Of a stretch of 12,652 bases of DNA, positions 1-6,117 are shown piece by piece. The position numbers and the translations under genes are program-made. The notes below the pieces were generated by a model. It worked only from the letters and a program-made list of their open reading frames with translations, was not told where the DNA came from and did no database searches. The DNA comes from Candidatus Ectomicrobium neotermitis (GTDB taxonomy: Bacteria; Elusimicrobiota; Endomicrobiia; Endomicrobiales; Endomicrobiaceae), in NCBI GenBank assembly GCA_031283745.1, contig JAITBH010000130.1:1-12652 (forward strand), read 5' to 3'. Positions within the stretch are counted from its first letter, which is position 1. Every line of letters starts with the position of its first letter.

Positions 1-69
1 AAAAGTGATGATTTTGCGATTATTTTGGTGCCGCCGATGGGCAGTTCCACCCGAGTGATTAGTGGTTAG
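1..69 (+). CDS. Possible 3' end of a truncated protein-coding gene
   Basis: A reading frame is open from the first base and stops at TAG 67-69, giving 22 residues that end in PPMGSSTRVISG. The composition looks protein-like, but the last ten or so codons lie inside a sequence that recurs inverted at 351-420, so the real gene may have ended earlier or been overrun by a repeat. The family cannot be recognised from so little. The bidirectional terminator at 241-273 would end its transcript. It could equally be chance. Confidence 0.25.
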   Translation, partial: KSDDFAIILVPPMGSSTRVISG

Positions 70-420
70 TGAACGGCAAAAGCAACCCCCGACAGGCAGG
101 CGACCAGAACAACCAGTTGAGAAAGCTTAAAACTTAGTTTGAACGGCAAAACCAAAACCCCCCACAACAACTAATATAGGTATACCCTTCGCAAATTCAC
201 TCACATTCTCTCCTGCAAAACAACTTTGTTTGTCTCTAAAAAAAGCCCCCGCTCGAGAGAGCGGAGGCTTTTTATTTCATTTGCATTGGTTGTTTGTTAT
301 TTGCTGTTGCTTTTGCTGTTTTTGTCTTGGTCGTGGTTTTTGCAGTTGCAGTTCACTAACCACTAACCACTGATCACTTGCCATTTGGTCGTTCCCTAAC
401 CCCTGTCGTTCGGGTGGAAC
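44..420. repeat. Imperfect inverted repeat arms around a terminator
   Basis: Two pairs of arms match in inverted orientation: 44-54 (GTTCCACCCGA) with 410-420, and 59-74 (TTAGTGGTTAGTGAAC) with 351-366. The right arm contains a tandem 7-base CACTAAC (354-367). An 11-base direct repeat GAACGGCAAAA sits at 71-81 and 141-151. GACAGGCAGGC-like words occur near 91-101 and 432-447. The stretch is richer in G and C than its surroundings and holds no convincing gene. It looks like an intergenic dispersed-repeat cluster; there is no transposase or clean terminal repeat that would make it a defined mobile element. Confidence 0.55.
241..273. terminator. Bidirectional intrinsic terminator
   Basis: The stem pairs AAAAGCC (241-247) with GGCTTTT (266-272) and CCGCTC (249-254) with GAGCGG (259-264), with one C:A mismatch and a GAGA loop. 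A T-run follows on the plus strand and an A-run precedes it, so it can stop transcription from both sides: any plus-strand gene entering from the left edge and the toxin-antitoxin transcript coming from the right. Confidence 0.85.
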
Positions 421-514
421 GGAACGCCCGCCGACAGGAAGGCAGGCATACAAATCGCACGCTAACTGGGCTTAGGCAACTGATAAGATTTTTCCGATTA
501 CATAAGGAAGGAAG

Positions 515-787
515 TTAAAACAGGTCGGAGTGGGTGCCAGTGTGGAGGAAGTAAACTATTTTGTCGTCTAAAACTTTATAAATCAGCAACCAGTCGGGCG
601 TAATGTGACATTCAAAACAGTTTTTGTATTTACCTATTTGCAGTTTGTGATTATGAAATTTGGCAGGCAAAGGCTTGCCCGAAAGAATAAGGTGCATAGT
701 GTGATTTATTAAATCGATATTAAGTCCTCGTCTTTTTGCTAATTCAAAGTCCTTAGTGAAACCTTTTGACAGTTTAGAAATTAACAT
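515..787 (-). CDS. yafQ: YafQ-family mRNA interferase toxin (RelE/ParE superfamily)
   Basis: This 90-residue protein matches E. coli YafQ in length and layout. Toxins of this family are ribosome-dependent endoribonucleases that cut mRNA in the A site. The signature blocks are LPAKFHNHKLQ (40-50), HITPDWLLIYK (61-71) and HTGTHSDLF (82-90). By my alignment His47, His61, Asp65, Trp66, His86 and Phe90 correspond to functional residues of YafQ, but the catalytic Arg83 position is His82 here. The ATG overlaps the antitoxin stop by 7 bases (ATGTTAA), the usual antitoxin-first, coupled arrangement. The function as a growth-arresting toxin is inferred from family and partner; the Arg-to-His change leaves activity uncertain. 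Confidence 0.88.
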   Translation of the reverse strand: MLISKLSKGFTKDFELAKRRGLNIDLINHTMHLILSGKPLPAKFHNHKLQIGKYKNCFECHITPDWLLIYKVLDDKIVYFLHTGTHSDLF

Positions 788-1113
788 TTGTCACTATTTA
801 GATATGCAAACATTTCTTCGTTGGAATTAAATTCAAGTATTTCGTCGGTAGGTTTGCCGTCAATGTGGTCTTGGACTGCTTGGAGAGTTTTCATCACCCT
901 TGCATTAGGGATATGCGGTTTATTCTCCCATTCTTTTTCGATTTCCTCGGGGGTTTTTTCTATTTTTATCGGGAGCTTTTTCTTTTTGAGTGTCTGTTCA
1001 AGAACAGCAGTCAAAACTCTTTCGGTAGAAAAACCAAGCTGATTAAAAAATTTTTCAGCAGACTGTTTAAGTGTTTTGTCGACGTGGATACTGATAATTG
1101 CATTTTTATTCAT
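781..1113 (-). CDS. dinJ: RelB/DinJ-family antitoxin
   Basis: A 110-residue protein. Its N-terminal third (roughly AIISIHVDKTLKQSAEKF through LEQTLKKKKLPI) has the strand-helix-helix pattern and the closing LP of RelB/DinJ ribbon-helix-helix DNA-binding domains. The acidic C-terminal part would wrap and neutralise the toxin encoded next to it. I chose ATG 1113-1111 because GAGG lies 8 bases upstream; an in-frame ATG at 1137 would add eight residues and has no comparable site. At 110 residues it is somewhat longer than E. coli DinJ (86), mostly through the C-terminal tail. Members of this family repress their own operon, and a promoter with an overlapping palindrome lies just upstream. The symbol is a family name. 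Confidence 0.85.
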   Translation of the reverse strand: MNKNAIISIHVDKTLKQSAEKFFNQLGFSTERVLTAVLEQTLKKKKLPIKIEKTPEEIEKEWENKPHIPNARVMKTLQAVQDHIDGKPTDEILEFNSNEEMFAYLNSDKC

Positions 1114-1155
1114 AATTGTTACCTCTTTGTAGTTCATTATGTTTGTTTAACATCT

Positions 1156-1193
1156 TTATCGGGATAATATCAAATACTTATAAATAGTTACAA
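1156..1193 (-). promoter_or_regulatory. Toxin-antitoxin promoter with palindromic operator
   Basis: On the minus strand there is a TTGTAA -35 (1193-1188), an 18-base spacer and a TATTAT -10 (1169-1164). The palindrome TTATCGGGATAA (1156-1167; 5-base arms, 2-base centre) overlaps the -10, which is where an autorepressing RelB/DinJ complex would bind. The site lies about 50 bases ahead of the antitoxin start. The boxes are read by eye; the operator role is inferred from the family. Confidence 0.5.
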
Positions 1194-1206
1194 AATGGGA
1201 GGTTTT

Positions 1207-1390
1207 ATGAGCTGTTTTAACAATTGCGGGCTGTTGTGCTGGCGGCGGGATTGATTGGATTGACTACATTAGACGGGCTAAAAAAGGGAGGAGGGCAATG
1301 TTTAGATTTTCAGGGTTTTGGGTGGAGGACGAGGCTTTGGTGGTGTTGACGCTGGTTTCTTTGCTTTTAATGCCCTCGTTAGCAAAATAA
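1207..1390 (+). pseudogene. Broken phage-like small membrane protein remnant
   Basis: An ATG at 1207 behind GGGAGG starts a frame that stops after 15 codons (MSCFNNC...). A +1 shift near 1245 would continue through GIDWIDYIRRAKK into a second start, ATG 1298, itself preceded by a strong GGGAGGAGG. From there a 30-residue peptide runs to TAA 1388-1390: a short charged head containing WVEDE and a hydrophobic tail LVVLTLVSLLLMP. Base composition is G-rich, unlike the neighbouring chromosomal genes but like the phage block at 5720-6522, with which it shares the 11-mer GGAGGACGAGG (1324-1334 and 6336-6346). It is either a frameshifted remnant or a genuine 30-residue peptide from 1298. The family is not identified. 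Confidence 0.35.
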
Positions 1391-1441
1391 TCCCAAAACT
1401 CAAAAACCTCGACGAGGGTGTTTTCCTAAGCAGGTTCTCTC

Positions 1442-1479
1442 AAAAAAAAGGCAACGAACATATTTTTATATTCATTGCC
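1442..1479 (-). terminator. Intrinsic terminator of the HAD gene
   Basis: On the minus strand, GGCAA (1479-1475) pairs with TTGCC (1454-1450) and the inner GAA with TTC, with AT pairs and two weak positions, followed by eight Ts (1449-1442). It begins five bases after the stop codon of the phosphatase gene. Confidence 0.8.
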
Positions 1480-1483
1480 TGTG

Positions 1484-2314
1484 CTATTTAGAACGGCGGT
1501 GGGCTTTGAGAACTTTGTCGATAACTTTTGTTACACCATAATTGTCATTTGAATCAGCGACAAAATTTGCATATTGCCTCATATCTTCCGATGCGTTTTT
1601 AACGATATAGCTGTGTTTTACGGCTTGGAGCATCTCAACATCATTGTAAGTATCTCCAAAAGCCATCATCTGCTCATATTTTAACCCCAGATTTTTTCCA
1701 AGCAGTTTAATTGCTGTTCCTTTGTTTATTCCAAGGTTCATGATATCAATCCAAACAGTGTCTCCTACGGTTACAGAAAAATCATTTGCGTATTGAGGTT
1801 TAAATATTTTTTCATAAAACTCTTTGCTGTTTTTGTTTGGAAAGTAGACACTAAACTTATTTGCCTTTACAGAAAGTTGATTTGGAGCATCAACAAAAGC
1901 AATTTTTGAATAGGAACGACTTAATGTCGCACCGTATTTTTTGTGTTTTTTAGGCACATAAGCTCGATCAATGCCGCAAACAATAGCAATGCCGTCGGTT
2001 TTAGCTTCCGTAAAATTCACCATAGTTTGGTAGTCAGGGGTTTCCAGTAGGCTGGTAAAAATCAGATTTTCCTTATGAGTTACAATTCCGCCGTTGTCGC
2101 TGATAAAACTCATCTTGTCAACAGAATTGTGGAAAAGAGATTTTAGAGTGTATAAAGGTCGACCGCTTGCTATGACTAAATCAATGCCGATTTTGTCCAA
2201 CTCCAAAATATAGCGGTCAAAATTTGGAGGAAATTCTCCGCTTTCGGTGAGAAGTGTGTGATCCATATCCATCGCTATCATTTTTACATCTTTCAGGGCT
2301 GACTCAATACTCAT
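1484..2314 (-). CDS. Cof-type HAD-IIB family hydrolase (phosphatase)
   Basis: A 276-residue cytosolic haloacid-dehalogenase-like phosphatase. The four HAD motifs are visible: motif I DMDHTLL with nucleophile Asp16 and acid/base Asp18, motif II SGR at Ser50, motif III Lys198 in INKGTAI, and motif IV GDTYNDVEML with Asp221 and Asp225. The GINKGTAIKLL block and the roughly 100-residue cap between motifs II and III define the Cof/IIB subgroup, which usually dephosphorylates sugar phosphates, flavin or pyridoxal phosphates; the substrate cannot be predicted. Motif I has His19 where most relatives have Gly. The start is well placed: GGAGG lies four bases upstream of ATG 2314-2312. It is a single-gene unit, divergent from the methyltransferase gene, with its own terminator. 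Confidence 0.87.
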   Translation of the reverse strand: MSIESALKDVKMIAMDMDHTLLTESGEFPPNFDRYILELDKIGIDLVIASGRPLYTLKSLFHNSVDKMSFISDNGGIVTHKENLIFTSLLETPDYQTMVNFTEAKTDGIAIVCGIDRAYVPKKHKKYGATLSRSYSKIAFVDAPNQLSVKANKFSVYFPNKNSKEFYEKIFKPQYANDFSVTVGDTVWIDIMNLGINKGTAIKLLGKNLGLKYEQMMAFGDTYNDVEMLQAVKHSYIVKNASEDMRQYANFVADSNDNYGVTKVIDKVLKAHRRSK

Positions 2315-2463
2315 AAAACCTCCTTTATTAACACATCAAACAAACGAAAAAAATAATAATAACTATACACAAAAATTAAAAGTTTGTTCCTGTAAAAGCT
2401 ATTTCTTTTTGTTAATATAAATTTTCAGCAAGATGAATAATGATTTAAGGGTGGAGGAAATTT

Positions 2464-3519
2464 ATGGACATTTTTAAGAAAGGTTTTATTAAACGAGCAA
2501 GCCAAAATCAGTTACTGAGAAATCTTTGGAACAGGGTGCCGTATAAGGAGCGTTTTAAGCTGTGTCAATATTTCTCGCTTTACGGTGAGAGTGGGGAAAA
2601 TCTTACGAAAGCTTTGATAGATATTTTCAAAAAAGAACCGTGGCTGGTTGCTCAATGCGACAAAAAAGATGAAGTTTTAAAATTCTTGAGAAAAAATAAA
2701 TGGGGACATATTTCGCCAGAGTTTCCTGAAATATGGCTTCAAAAAAACCCTGACGGAAAGTGTGTTTTTAATTTTAATGGGGCAATTTTTCCTTATCTAA
2801 AGGATGACTTTGCCATTTATTTTTATTTTATTTTTGCCGACACTTTTTTGTTCAGCTTGATTTTTAACGATAAATATCCAGCAGAGTTGGTAAAACGTTT
2901 AGAAAAATTGATGGGAGAGGGTCCGTATGGATACACGGATGAAAAATTTGATGTTACGGTAAAAGCGGGGGATATTGTTATAGATGCTGGTGCATGGGCA
3001 GGTGATTTTAGTGCATATGCTGCGGGGAGGTCTGCAGAAGCGGTTTACGCATTTGAACCGACCTCGGAATTGTTTGAAAAATTGTGTGAAACCGCCGAGC
3101 TAAATACACAGTCCATAAATGGGGGAGGGGGGAAGATTTTTCCGATAAAGAAAGCACTTAGCAAAAATGAGGGGGAAACCGAATTCTTTTCATCAAATTT
3201 TTCAGCAAGTAACACTATTATCGAAAATAGACGCGAGGCAGTAAGTTTTGCAGAAAAAATAAAAATCACAACATTGGACAATTTTGTCCACCAAGAAAAC
3301 ATTAAAAAAGTTGATTTCATAAAAGCTGATATTGAAGGTGCTGAGCGGGATATGCTCAAGGGTGCTTACAATGTCTTAAAAGAATTTGCTCCAAAATTAG
3401 CACTTTGCACATATCATTTTCCGGATGACCCAGAAGTTTTAGAGGGCTTGATAAAAGCTGCCAATCCAAATTATCGGGTCGTTCACATAAGCAAAAAACT
3501 TTTTGCCAGCTGCAAATAA
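2464..3519 (+). CDS. FkbM-family SAM-dependent methyltransferase
   Basis: A 351-residue protein with a C-terminal FkbM-type methyltransferase domain (about 160-325) and an unassigned N-terminal region of about 150 residues. SAM-binding motif I is DIVIDAGAWAGDFS (170-183), followed by VYAFEP (194-199), a typical TTLDNF (269-274) and the family hallmark FIKADIEGAE (285-294). Family members O-methylate sugars or small molecules, often in surface polysaccharide, but the target here is unknown. GGAGG at 2453-2457 precedes ATG 2464 by six bases. A lone gene without polysaccharide neighbours, closed by a terminator. A run of five Gs, an A and six Gs at 3121-3132 encodes Gly220-Gly223 and looks like an insertion in the fold. 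Confidence 0.82.
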   Translation: MDIFKKGFIKRASQNQLLRNLWNRVPYKERFKLCQYFSLYGESGENLTKALIDIFKKEPWLVAQCDKKDEVLKFLRKNKWGHISPEFPEIWLQKNPDGKCVFNFNGAIFPYLKDDFAIYFYFIFADTFLFSLIFNDKYPAELVKRLEKLMGEGPYGYTDEKFDVTVKAGDIVIDAGAWAGDFSAYAAGRSAEAVYAFEPTSELFEKLCETAELNTQSINGGGGKIFPIKKALSKNEGETEFFSSNFSASNTIIENRREAVSFAEKIKITTLDNFVHQENIKKVDFIKADIEGAERDMLKGAYNVLKEFAPKLALCTYHFPDDPEVLEGLIKAANPNYRVVHISKKLFASCK

Positions 3520-3574
3520 ATATCAACGAGTTAGACTTAAACTACTGCCTTATTTATACAATTCAAATTCAATT

Positions 3575-3613
3575 AAACCCTGTTAATCTCACAATGAGAT
3601 AACAGGGTTTTTT
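3575..3613 (+). terminator. Intrinsic terminator after the methyltransferase gene
   Basis: AAACCCTGTT (3575-3584) pairs with AACAGGGTTT (3601-3610), and ATCTC (3586-3590) with GAGAT (3596-3600), leaving one bulged A and an ACAAT loop. A T-run follows to 3613. Confidence 0.88.
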
Positions 3614-3976
3614 ATTTTCCAAATCCACCGCTACAAACTTTTTATAAAAACAATATGCCAACAAACCCAAAAAATCGCTTAAAATTATCACTTTTTTGGC
3701 CCGATAATGATAATTATGTTAAGTTTAAGAGTGAAAAAACAGGATTTCAACAATGATTAAATACTATATCTTTTTGTTGATTTTGCTTGATATGCAATAG
3801 AAAATCGTTGCAGAATAACATGTAGTTTTAAGGTTTATACTTTAGCACTCTAATAACTCTGGATAACTTTTGTGAATAAGTATTTCATCTATTAGTTAGT
3901 GGTTTTTTGGGTTTTGATAGGGTTGGTTTAATAAGGCAGGCTGGATTGATTCTTGTGGTTTCCAAAGGCTATTTTT

Positions 3977-3998
3977 GAGGAATACATGAGGAATACAT
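3977..3998 (+). repeat. 11-base tandem repeat carrying duplicated Shine-Dalgarno motifs
   Basis: GAGGAATACAT occurs twice head-to-tail at 3977-3987 and 3988-3998. Each copy supplies GAGG. The first copy positions it ahead of a four-codon ATG AGG AAT ACA TAA mini-frame (3986-4000), and the second ahead of the ATG at 4000; the stop of the first and the start of the second overlap (TAATG). Confidence 0.7.
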
Positions 3999-3999
3999 A

Positions 4000-4083
4000 A
4001 TGAAGTTAAATAAAAGATTTTTCATATTAGATATAGAGTTTTCATTCCTTATTCCCCTTTTATTTGTATTTGTTTTTTTGTAG
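4000..4083 (+). CDS. Candidate 27-residue single-pass membrane peptide
   Basis: ATG 4000 to TAG 4081-4083 encodes a peptide with a basic start (MKLNKR) and a very hydrophobic C-terminal half (FLIPLLFVFVFL), enough for one membrane span in the N-in orientation. GAGG (3988-3991) lies eight bases upstream. Its position 110 bases ahead of a multi-span transporter recalls small accessory peptides such as KdpF or CydX, but no sequence relationship is claimed. A T-rich region can produce such frames by chance, so confidence is low. Confidence 0.25.
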   Translation: MKLNKRFFILDIEFSFLIPLLFVFVFL

Positions 4084-4092
4084 AACTCTATA
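4032..4092 (+). repeat. Inverted repeat enclosing the end of the candidate small frame
   Basis: TATAGAGTT (4032-4040) and AACTCTATA (4084-4092) are perfect nine-base arms separated by 43 T-rich bases. In RNA this would be a long-loop stem joining the middle of the small frame to the bases directly after its stop. It could be a regulator binding-site pair or an RNA structure. Confidence 0.45.
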
Positions 4093-4145
4093 GAAGTAAC
4101 ATAAAAAAATAGGTCTAAATGACAGATTTTATGCATAACAAAACA

Positions 4146-4166
4146 CCCATATTATTAAGGTATGGG
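4146..4166 (+). promoter_or_regulatory. Short hairpin in the cstA leader
   Basis: CCCATA (4146-4151) pairs with TATGGG (4161-4166) across a nine-base loop, ending 15 bases before the cstA Shine-Dalgarno sequence. There is no T-run, so it is not a terminator. It may stabilise the 5' end of the message or mark a regulator site; the role is unproven. Confidence 0.35.
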
Positions 4167-4192
4167 CAATAAAAGACAGTAAGGAGGAGGAC

Positions 4193-5632
4193 ATGATTTC
4201 TTTTTTCGTAGCATTGCTGATTTTAGTTGTTGGCTATTTTGTTTATGGCAAAGTAGTTGTCAAATCTTTTGGTCCAGATGACAGGCAAACTCCTGCATTA
4301 ACCAAAACTGATGGGGTGGATTTTGTCCCTATGCGAACGTGGAGAGTTTTTTTAGTCCAGTTGCTAAACATTGCTGGGTTAGGTCCTATTTTTGGTGCAG
4401 TTGCAGGTGCTATGTGGGGACCTCAAGTTTTTCTTTGGATAGCATTAGGCTCTGTTTTTGCTGGAGGTGTTCACGATTATTTGTCAGGGATGATCAGTGA
4501 AAGAAATGAAGGAAAAAGCATTGCGGAAATTTCTGGTATTTATTTAGGTGGAGGTATGAAGATTGTGATGCGGATTTTTTCATTCATTTTGTTAATTTTT
4601 GTTGGAACAGTTTTTTGGACAGGACCAGCCGGCTTGCTCGCTAAAATTACAAATTTTAACCCTGTTATTTCAGGCTTTGGTTTCTGGGTTATTGTGATTT
4701 TTATCTACTATTTCATAGCCACAATTTTCCCCGTTGATAAAATCATAGGGAGAATTTATCCTATTTTCGGAGCTGTTCTCATTATTATGGCTGTAGGAAT
4801 TCTTGGCGGAATTTTCTTTGGTGGGTATTACAGCAAAATGCCTGAGATTAGTTTTACAAATGTTCATCCTAGTCAAATGGCAATTTGGCCGTTTATGTTT
4901 ATTACTGTGGCTTGTGGAGCTATAAGCGGATTTCATTCCACCCAGTCTCCGATTATGAGCAGATGTATTGTGAGCGAAAGAGATGGTCGTAGAGTTTTTT
5001 ATGGAGCAATGATAGCTGAGGGAGTGATAGCCCTTATTTGGGCAGCAGCTGGTTGTGTGTTTTATGAAGCAACTGGAGGACTTGCAGCACTTGGAGCTGC
5101 TCTCAAAACAGCGGGACAGGGAGGAGTTGTTTATGATATTTCTATCGGGATGCTTGGAGTTTCCGGAGGAATTCTTGCAATGCTTGGAGTAATTGCCTGC
5201 CCTATAACTAGCGGAGACACAGCGTTTAGAAGTGCAAGATTGACTATCTGCGATTGGTTCAAAATAGATCAAGGGAAGTTGACGCAAAGACTGTTGCTTG
5301 CAATCCCTATTCTTATGATAGGAGCAATTTTGAGTCAGTTTGATTATCAAATTATATGGCGTTATTTTGCGTGGTCAAACCAAACACTTGCAACGATAGT
5401 TTTGTGGGCTGGAAGCGTATATTTGTTCAAGCACTCTAAAAGTAAATTGTATGCGATAATGCCTGCGGTGCCGGCGACATTTATGACAGCTGTTACTGTT
5501 ACTTATATTTTCATTGCACCAGAAGGGTTTACTCTATCGCCCGCTATAGGTTATCCAGTTGGCATTATTGCCGCAGCCGTTTGTTTGTTTTTGTTCATTA
5601 CTTTAATAGTTATGAAAGCTAAGAAATCGTAA
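4193..5632 (+). CDS. cstA: CstA-family carbon starvation / peptide-pyruvate transporter (short form)
   Basis: A 479-residue integral membrane protein with roughly a dozen hydrophobic segments. It belongs to the CstA family, whose E. coli members CstA and BtsT take up peptides and pyruvate during starvation. Family hallmarks are PDDRQTPA (28-35), LNIAGLGPIFGA (58-69), GGVHDYLSGM, then SGFHSTQSPIMSRC and PITSGDTAFRSARL further on. It is clearly shorter than the roughly 700-residue enterobacterial proteins and matches the compact form of many anaerobes and Bacteroides-like bacteria. The start is unambiguous: AAGGAGGAGG lies two bases before ATG 4193. Monocistronic, with a long leader upstream and a strong terminator 20 bases after the stop. 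The exact substrate (peptides, pyruvate or amino acids) is not determinable. Confidence 0.93.
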   Translation: MISFFVALLILVVGYFVYGKVVVKSFGPDDRQTPALTKTDGVDFVPMRTWRVFLVQLLNIAGLGPIFGAVAGAMWGPQVFLWIALGSVFAGGVHDYLSGMISERNEGKSIAEISGIYLGGGMKIVMRIFSFILLIFVGTVFWTGPAGLLAKITNFNPVISGFGFWVIVIFIYYFIATIFPVDKIIGRIYPIFGAVLIIMAVGILGGIFFGGYYSKMPEISFTNVHPSQMAIWPFMFITVACGAISGFHSTQSPIMSRCIVSERDGRRVFYGAMIAEGVIALIWAAAGCVFYEATGGLAALGAALKTAGQGGVVYDISIGMLGVSGGILAMLGVIACPITSGDTAFRSARLTICDWFKIDQGKLTQRLLLAIPILMIGAILSQFDYQIIWRYFAWSNQTLATIVLWAGSVYLFKHSKSKLYAIMPAVPATFMTAVTVTYIFIAPEGFTLSPAIGYPVGIIAAAVCLFLFITLIVMKAKKS

Positions 5633-5653
5633 GAAAATAAGACTAAAGACAAC

Positions 5654-5696
5654 AAAAAACAGCGTATACTTTTTTATCGGTATACGCTGTTTTTTT
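5654..5696 (+). terminator. Strong intrinsic terminator of cstA
   Basis: A perfect 12-base stem, AACAGCGTATAC (5658-5669... the left arm begins with A5659 preceded by further As) with GTATACGCTGTT (5680-5691), is extended by A:T pairs and followed by a T-run. The A-run on the left may give some activity in the opposite direction too. Confidence 0.92.
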
Positions 5697-5719
5697 ATTT
5701 ATCCACTTATGAGTGGATT

Positions 5720-5929
5720 ATGAAATTCCAAATTGCAATTAAAGAAGTGTTAGACAAGATTAAAAGGACGCTGGAGGTGGTCGCCACGCCGATAGCAGCG
5801 TTGTTATTGATTTGGCAGAACACTACCCACCACCACACACAAGATTATACGGCTTACATCATTGCCACAGCGGGCATTATCAATTCTATATTGGCGTATG
5901 TTGAGCTATTTCTAAAGAGCCACCAATGA
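5720..5929 (+). CDS. Holin-like small phage membrane protein (lysis block remnant)
   Basis: A 69-residue protein with a charged amphipathic head (KFQIAIKEVLDKIKR) and two hydrophobic segments (about 18-33, VVATPIAALLLIW, and 45-64), the usual plan of small phage holins, which permeabilise the inner membrane for the endolysin. Its stop overlaps the next start as ATGA, as in intact lysis cassettes. No clear Shine-Dalgarno sequence precedes ATG 5720; instead a seven-base hairpin (ATCCACT 5701-5707 / AGTGGAT 5712-5718) sits there, and the cstA terminator ends only 23 bases upstream, leaving no room for a normal promoter. It is therefore probably unexpressed or weakly expressed. The holin assignment rests on size, topology and neighbours. 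Confidence 0.5.
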   Translation: MKFQIAIKEVLDKIKRTLEVVATPIAALLLIWQNTTHHHTQDYTAYIIATAGIINSILAYVELFLKSHQ

Positions 5930-6111
5930 GTTTGTATATCTGCAAGTATTTCAAGATTAAAGAGTTAGTCAACCCTGCATATCTAAGCCAAGCAAGTGAG
6001 GTCGTTTTGTGGGGATTGTTTGACGATAGGTTATTAAAGGCTGCCGACGGGATGAGAACAGCAGGGGGCTGTATTGATAAATGGGGGCGGGGCTGGTGGA
6101 TTGCGGTTTGA
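5926..6111 (+). pseudogene. Truncated phage M15-type peptidase (endolysin) fragment
   Basis: The first roughly 45 residues (FKIKELVNPAYL, VVLWGLFDDRLLKAADGMR) resemble the N-terminus of small phage M15-family D-Ala-D-Ala carboxypeptidase endolysins, which cleave peptidoglycan peptides. After that the frame degenerates at a G-rich run (6083-6092) and ends at TGA 6109-6111. A reading in the next frame from 6090 gives GLVDCGLR, similar to the family's following block, which suggests a frameshift; the zinc-binding histidine/aspartate region is missing altogether. Length is 61 residues against roughly 120-150 expected. It overlaps the holin-like gene by ATGA. I infer a dead gene created by frameshift plus deletion. 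The family call is from remembered motif layout and is moderate. Confidence 0.5.
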
Positions 6112-6117
6112 GGTTAA

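Larger units (their letters stand above)
3614..4192. other. Long AT-rich intergenic region ahead of cstA
   Basis: About 580 bases without an established gene. It holds a candidate 27-codon reading frame with a tandem repeat at its start, an inverted repeat at 4032-4092 and a short hairpin just ahead of the cstA ribosome binding site, each listed separately. ATTATCA (3684-3690) and TGATAAT (3708-3714) form weak arms. I could not place a convincing promoter for cstA by eye, although one must lie here because the preceding gene ends in a terminator. The length would suit regulation of cstA by a carbon-status signal, which is inference. Confidence 0.5.

Noticed and set aside
865..1167. Plus-strand open frames opposite the antitoxin gene
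   Set aside because: They are antisense shadows without ribosome binding sites; the minus-strand antitoxin explains the open reading.
1373..1418. CCCTCGT / ACGAGGG inverted repeat after the phage-like micro-gene, as a terminator
   Set aside because: The loop is over 30 bases and no T-run follows.
1484..2463. Divergent promoters between the HAD and methyltransferase genes
   Set aside because: The 150-base gap contains several TATAAT-like words, but none had a -35 at acceptable spacing, so none is called.
3753..3800. A 15-codon hydrophobic frame (MIKYYIFLLILLDMQ) in the intergenic region
   Set aside because: Too short, with only a weak AGGA ahead of it, in T-rich sequence where such frames arise by chance.
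3842..3850. TTAGCACTC, identical to the left half of a CIRCE (HrcA) operator
   Set aside because: The right half GAGTGCTAA is missing at the expected distance (TGGATAACT instead) and no chaperone gene follows.
4670..5350. A 226-codon open frame on the minus strand inside cstA
   Set aside because: Its translation is serine/asparagine/histidine/cysteine-rich with no domain-like pattern, and it is the antisense of a strongly supported transporter gene.
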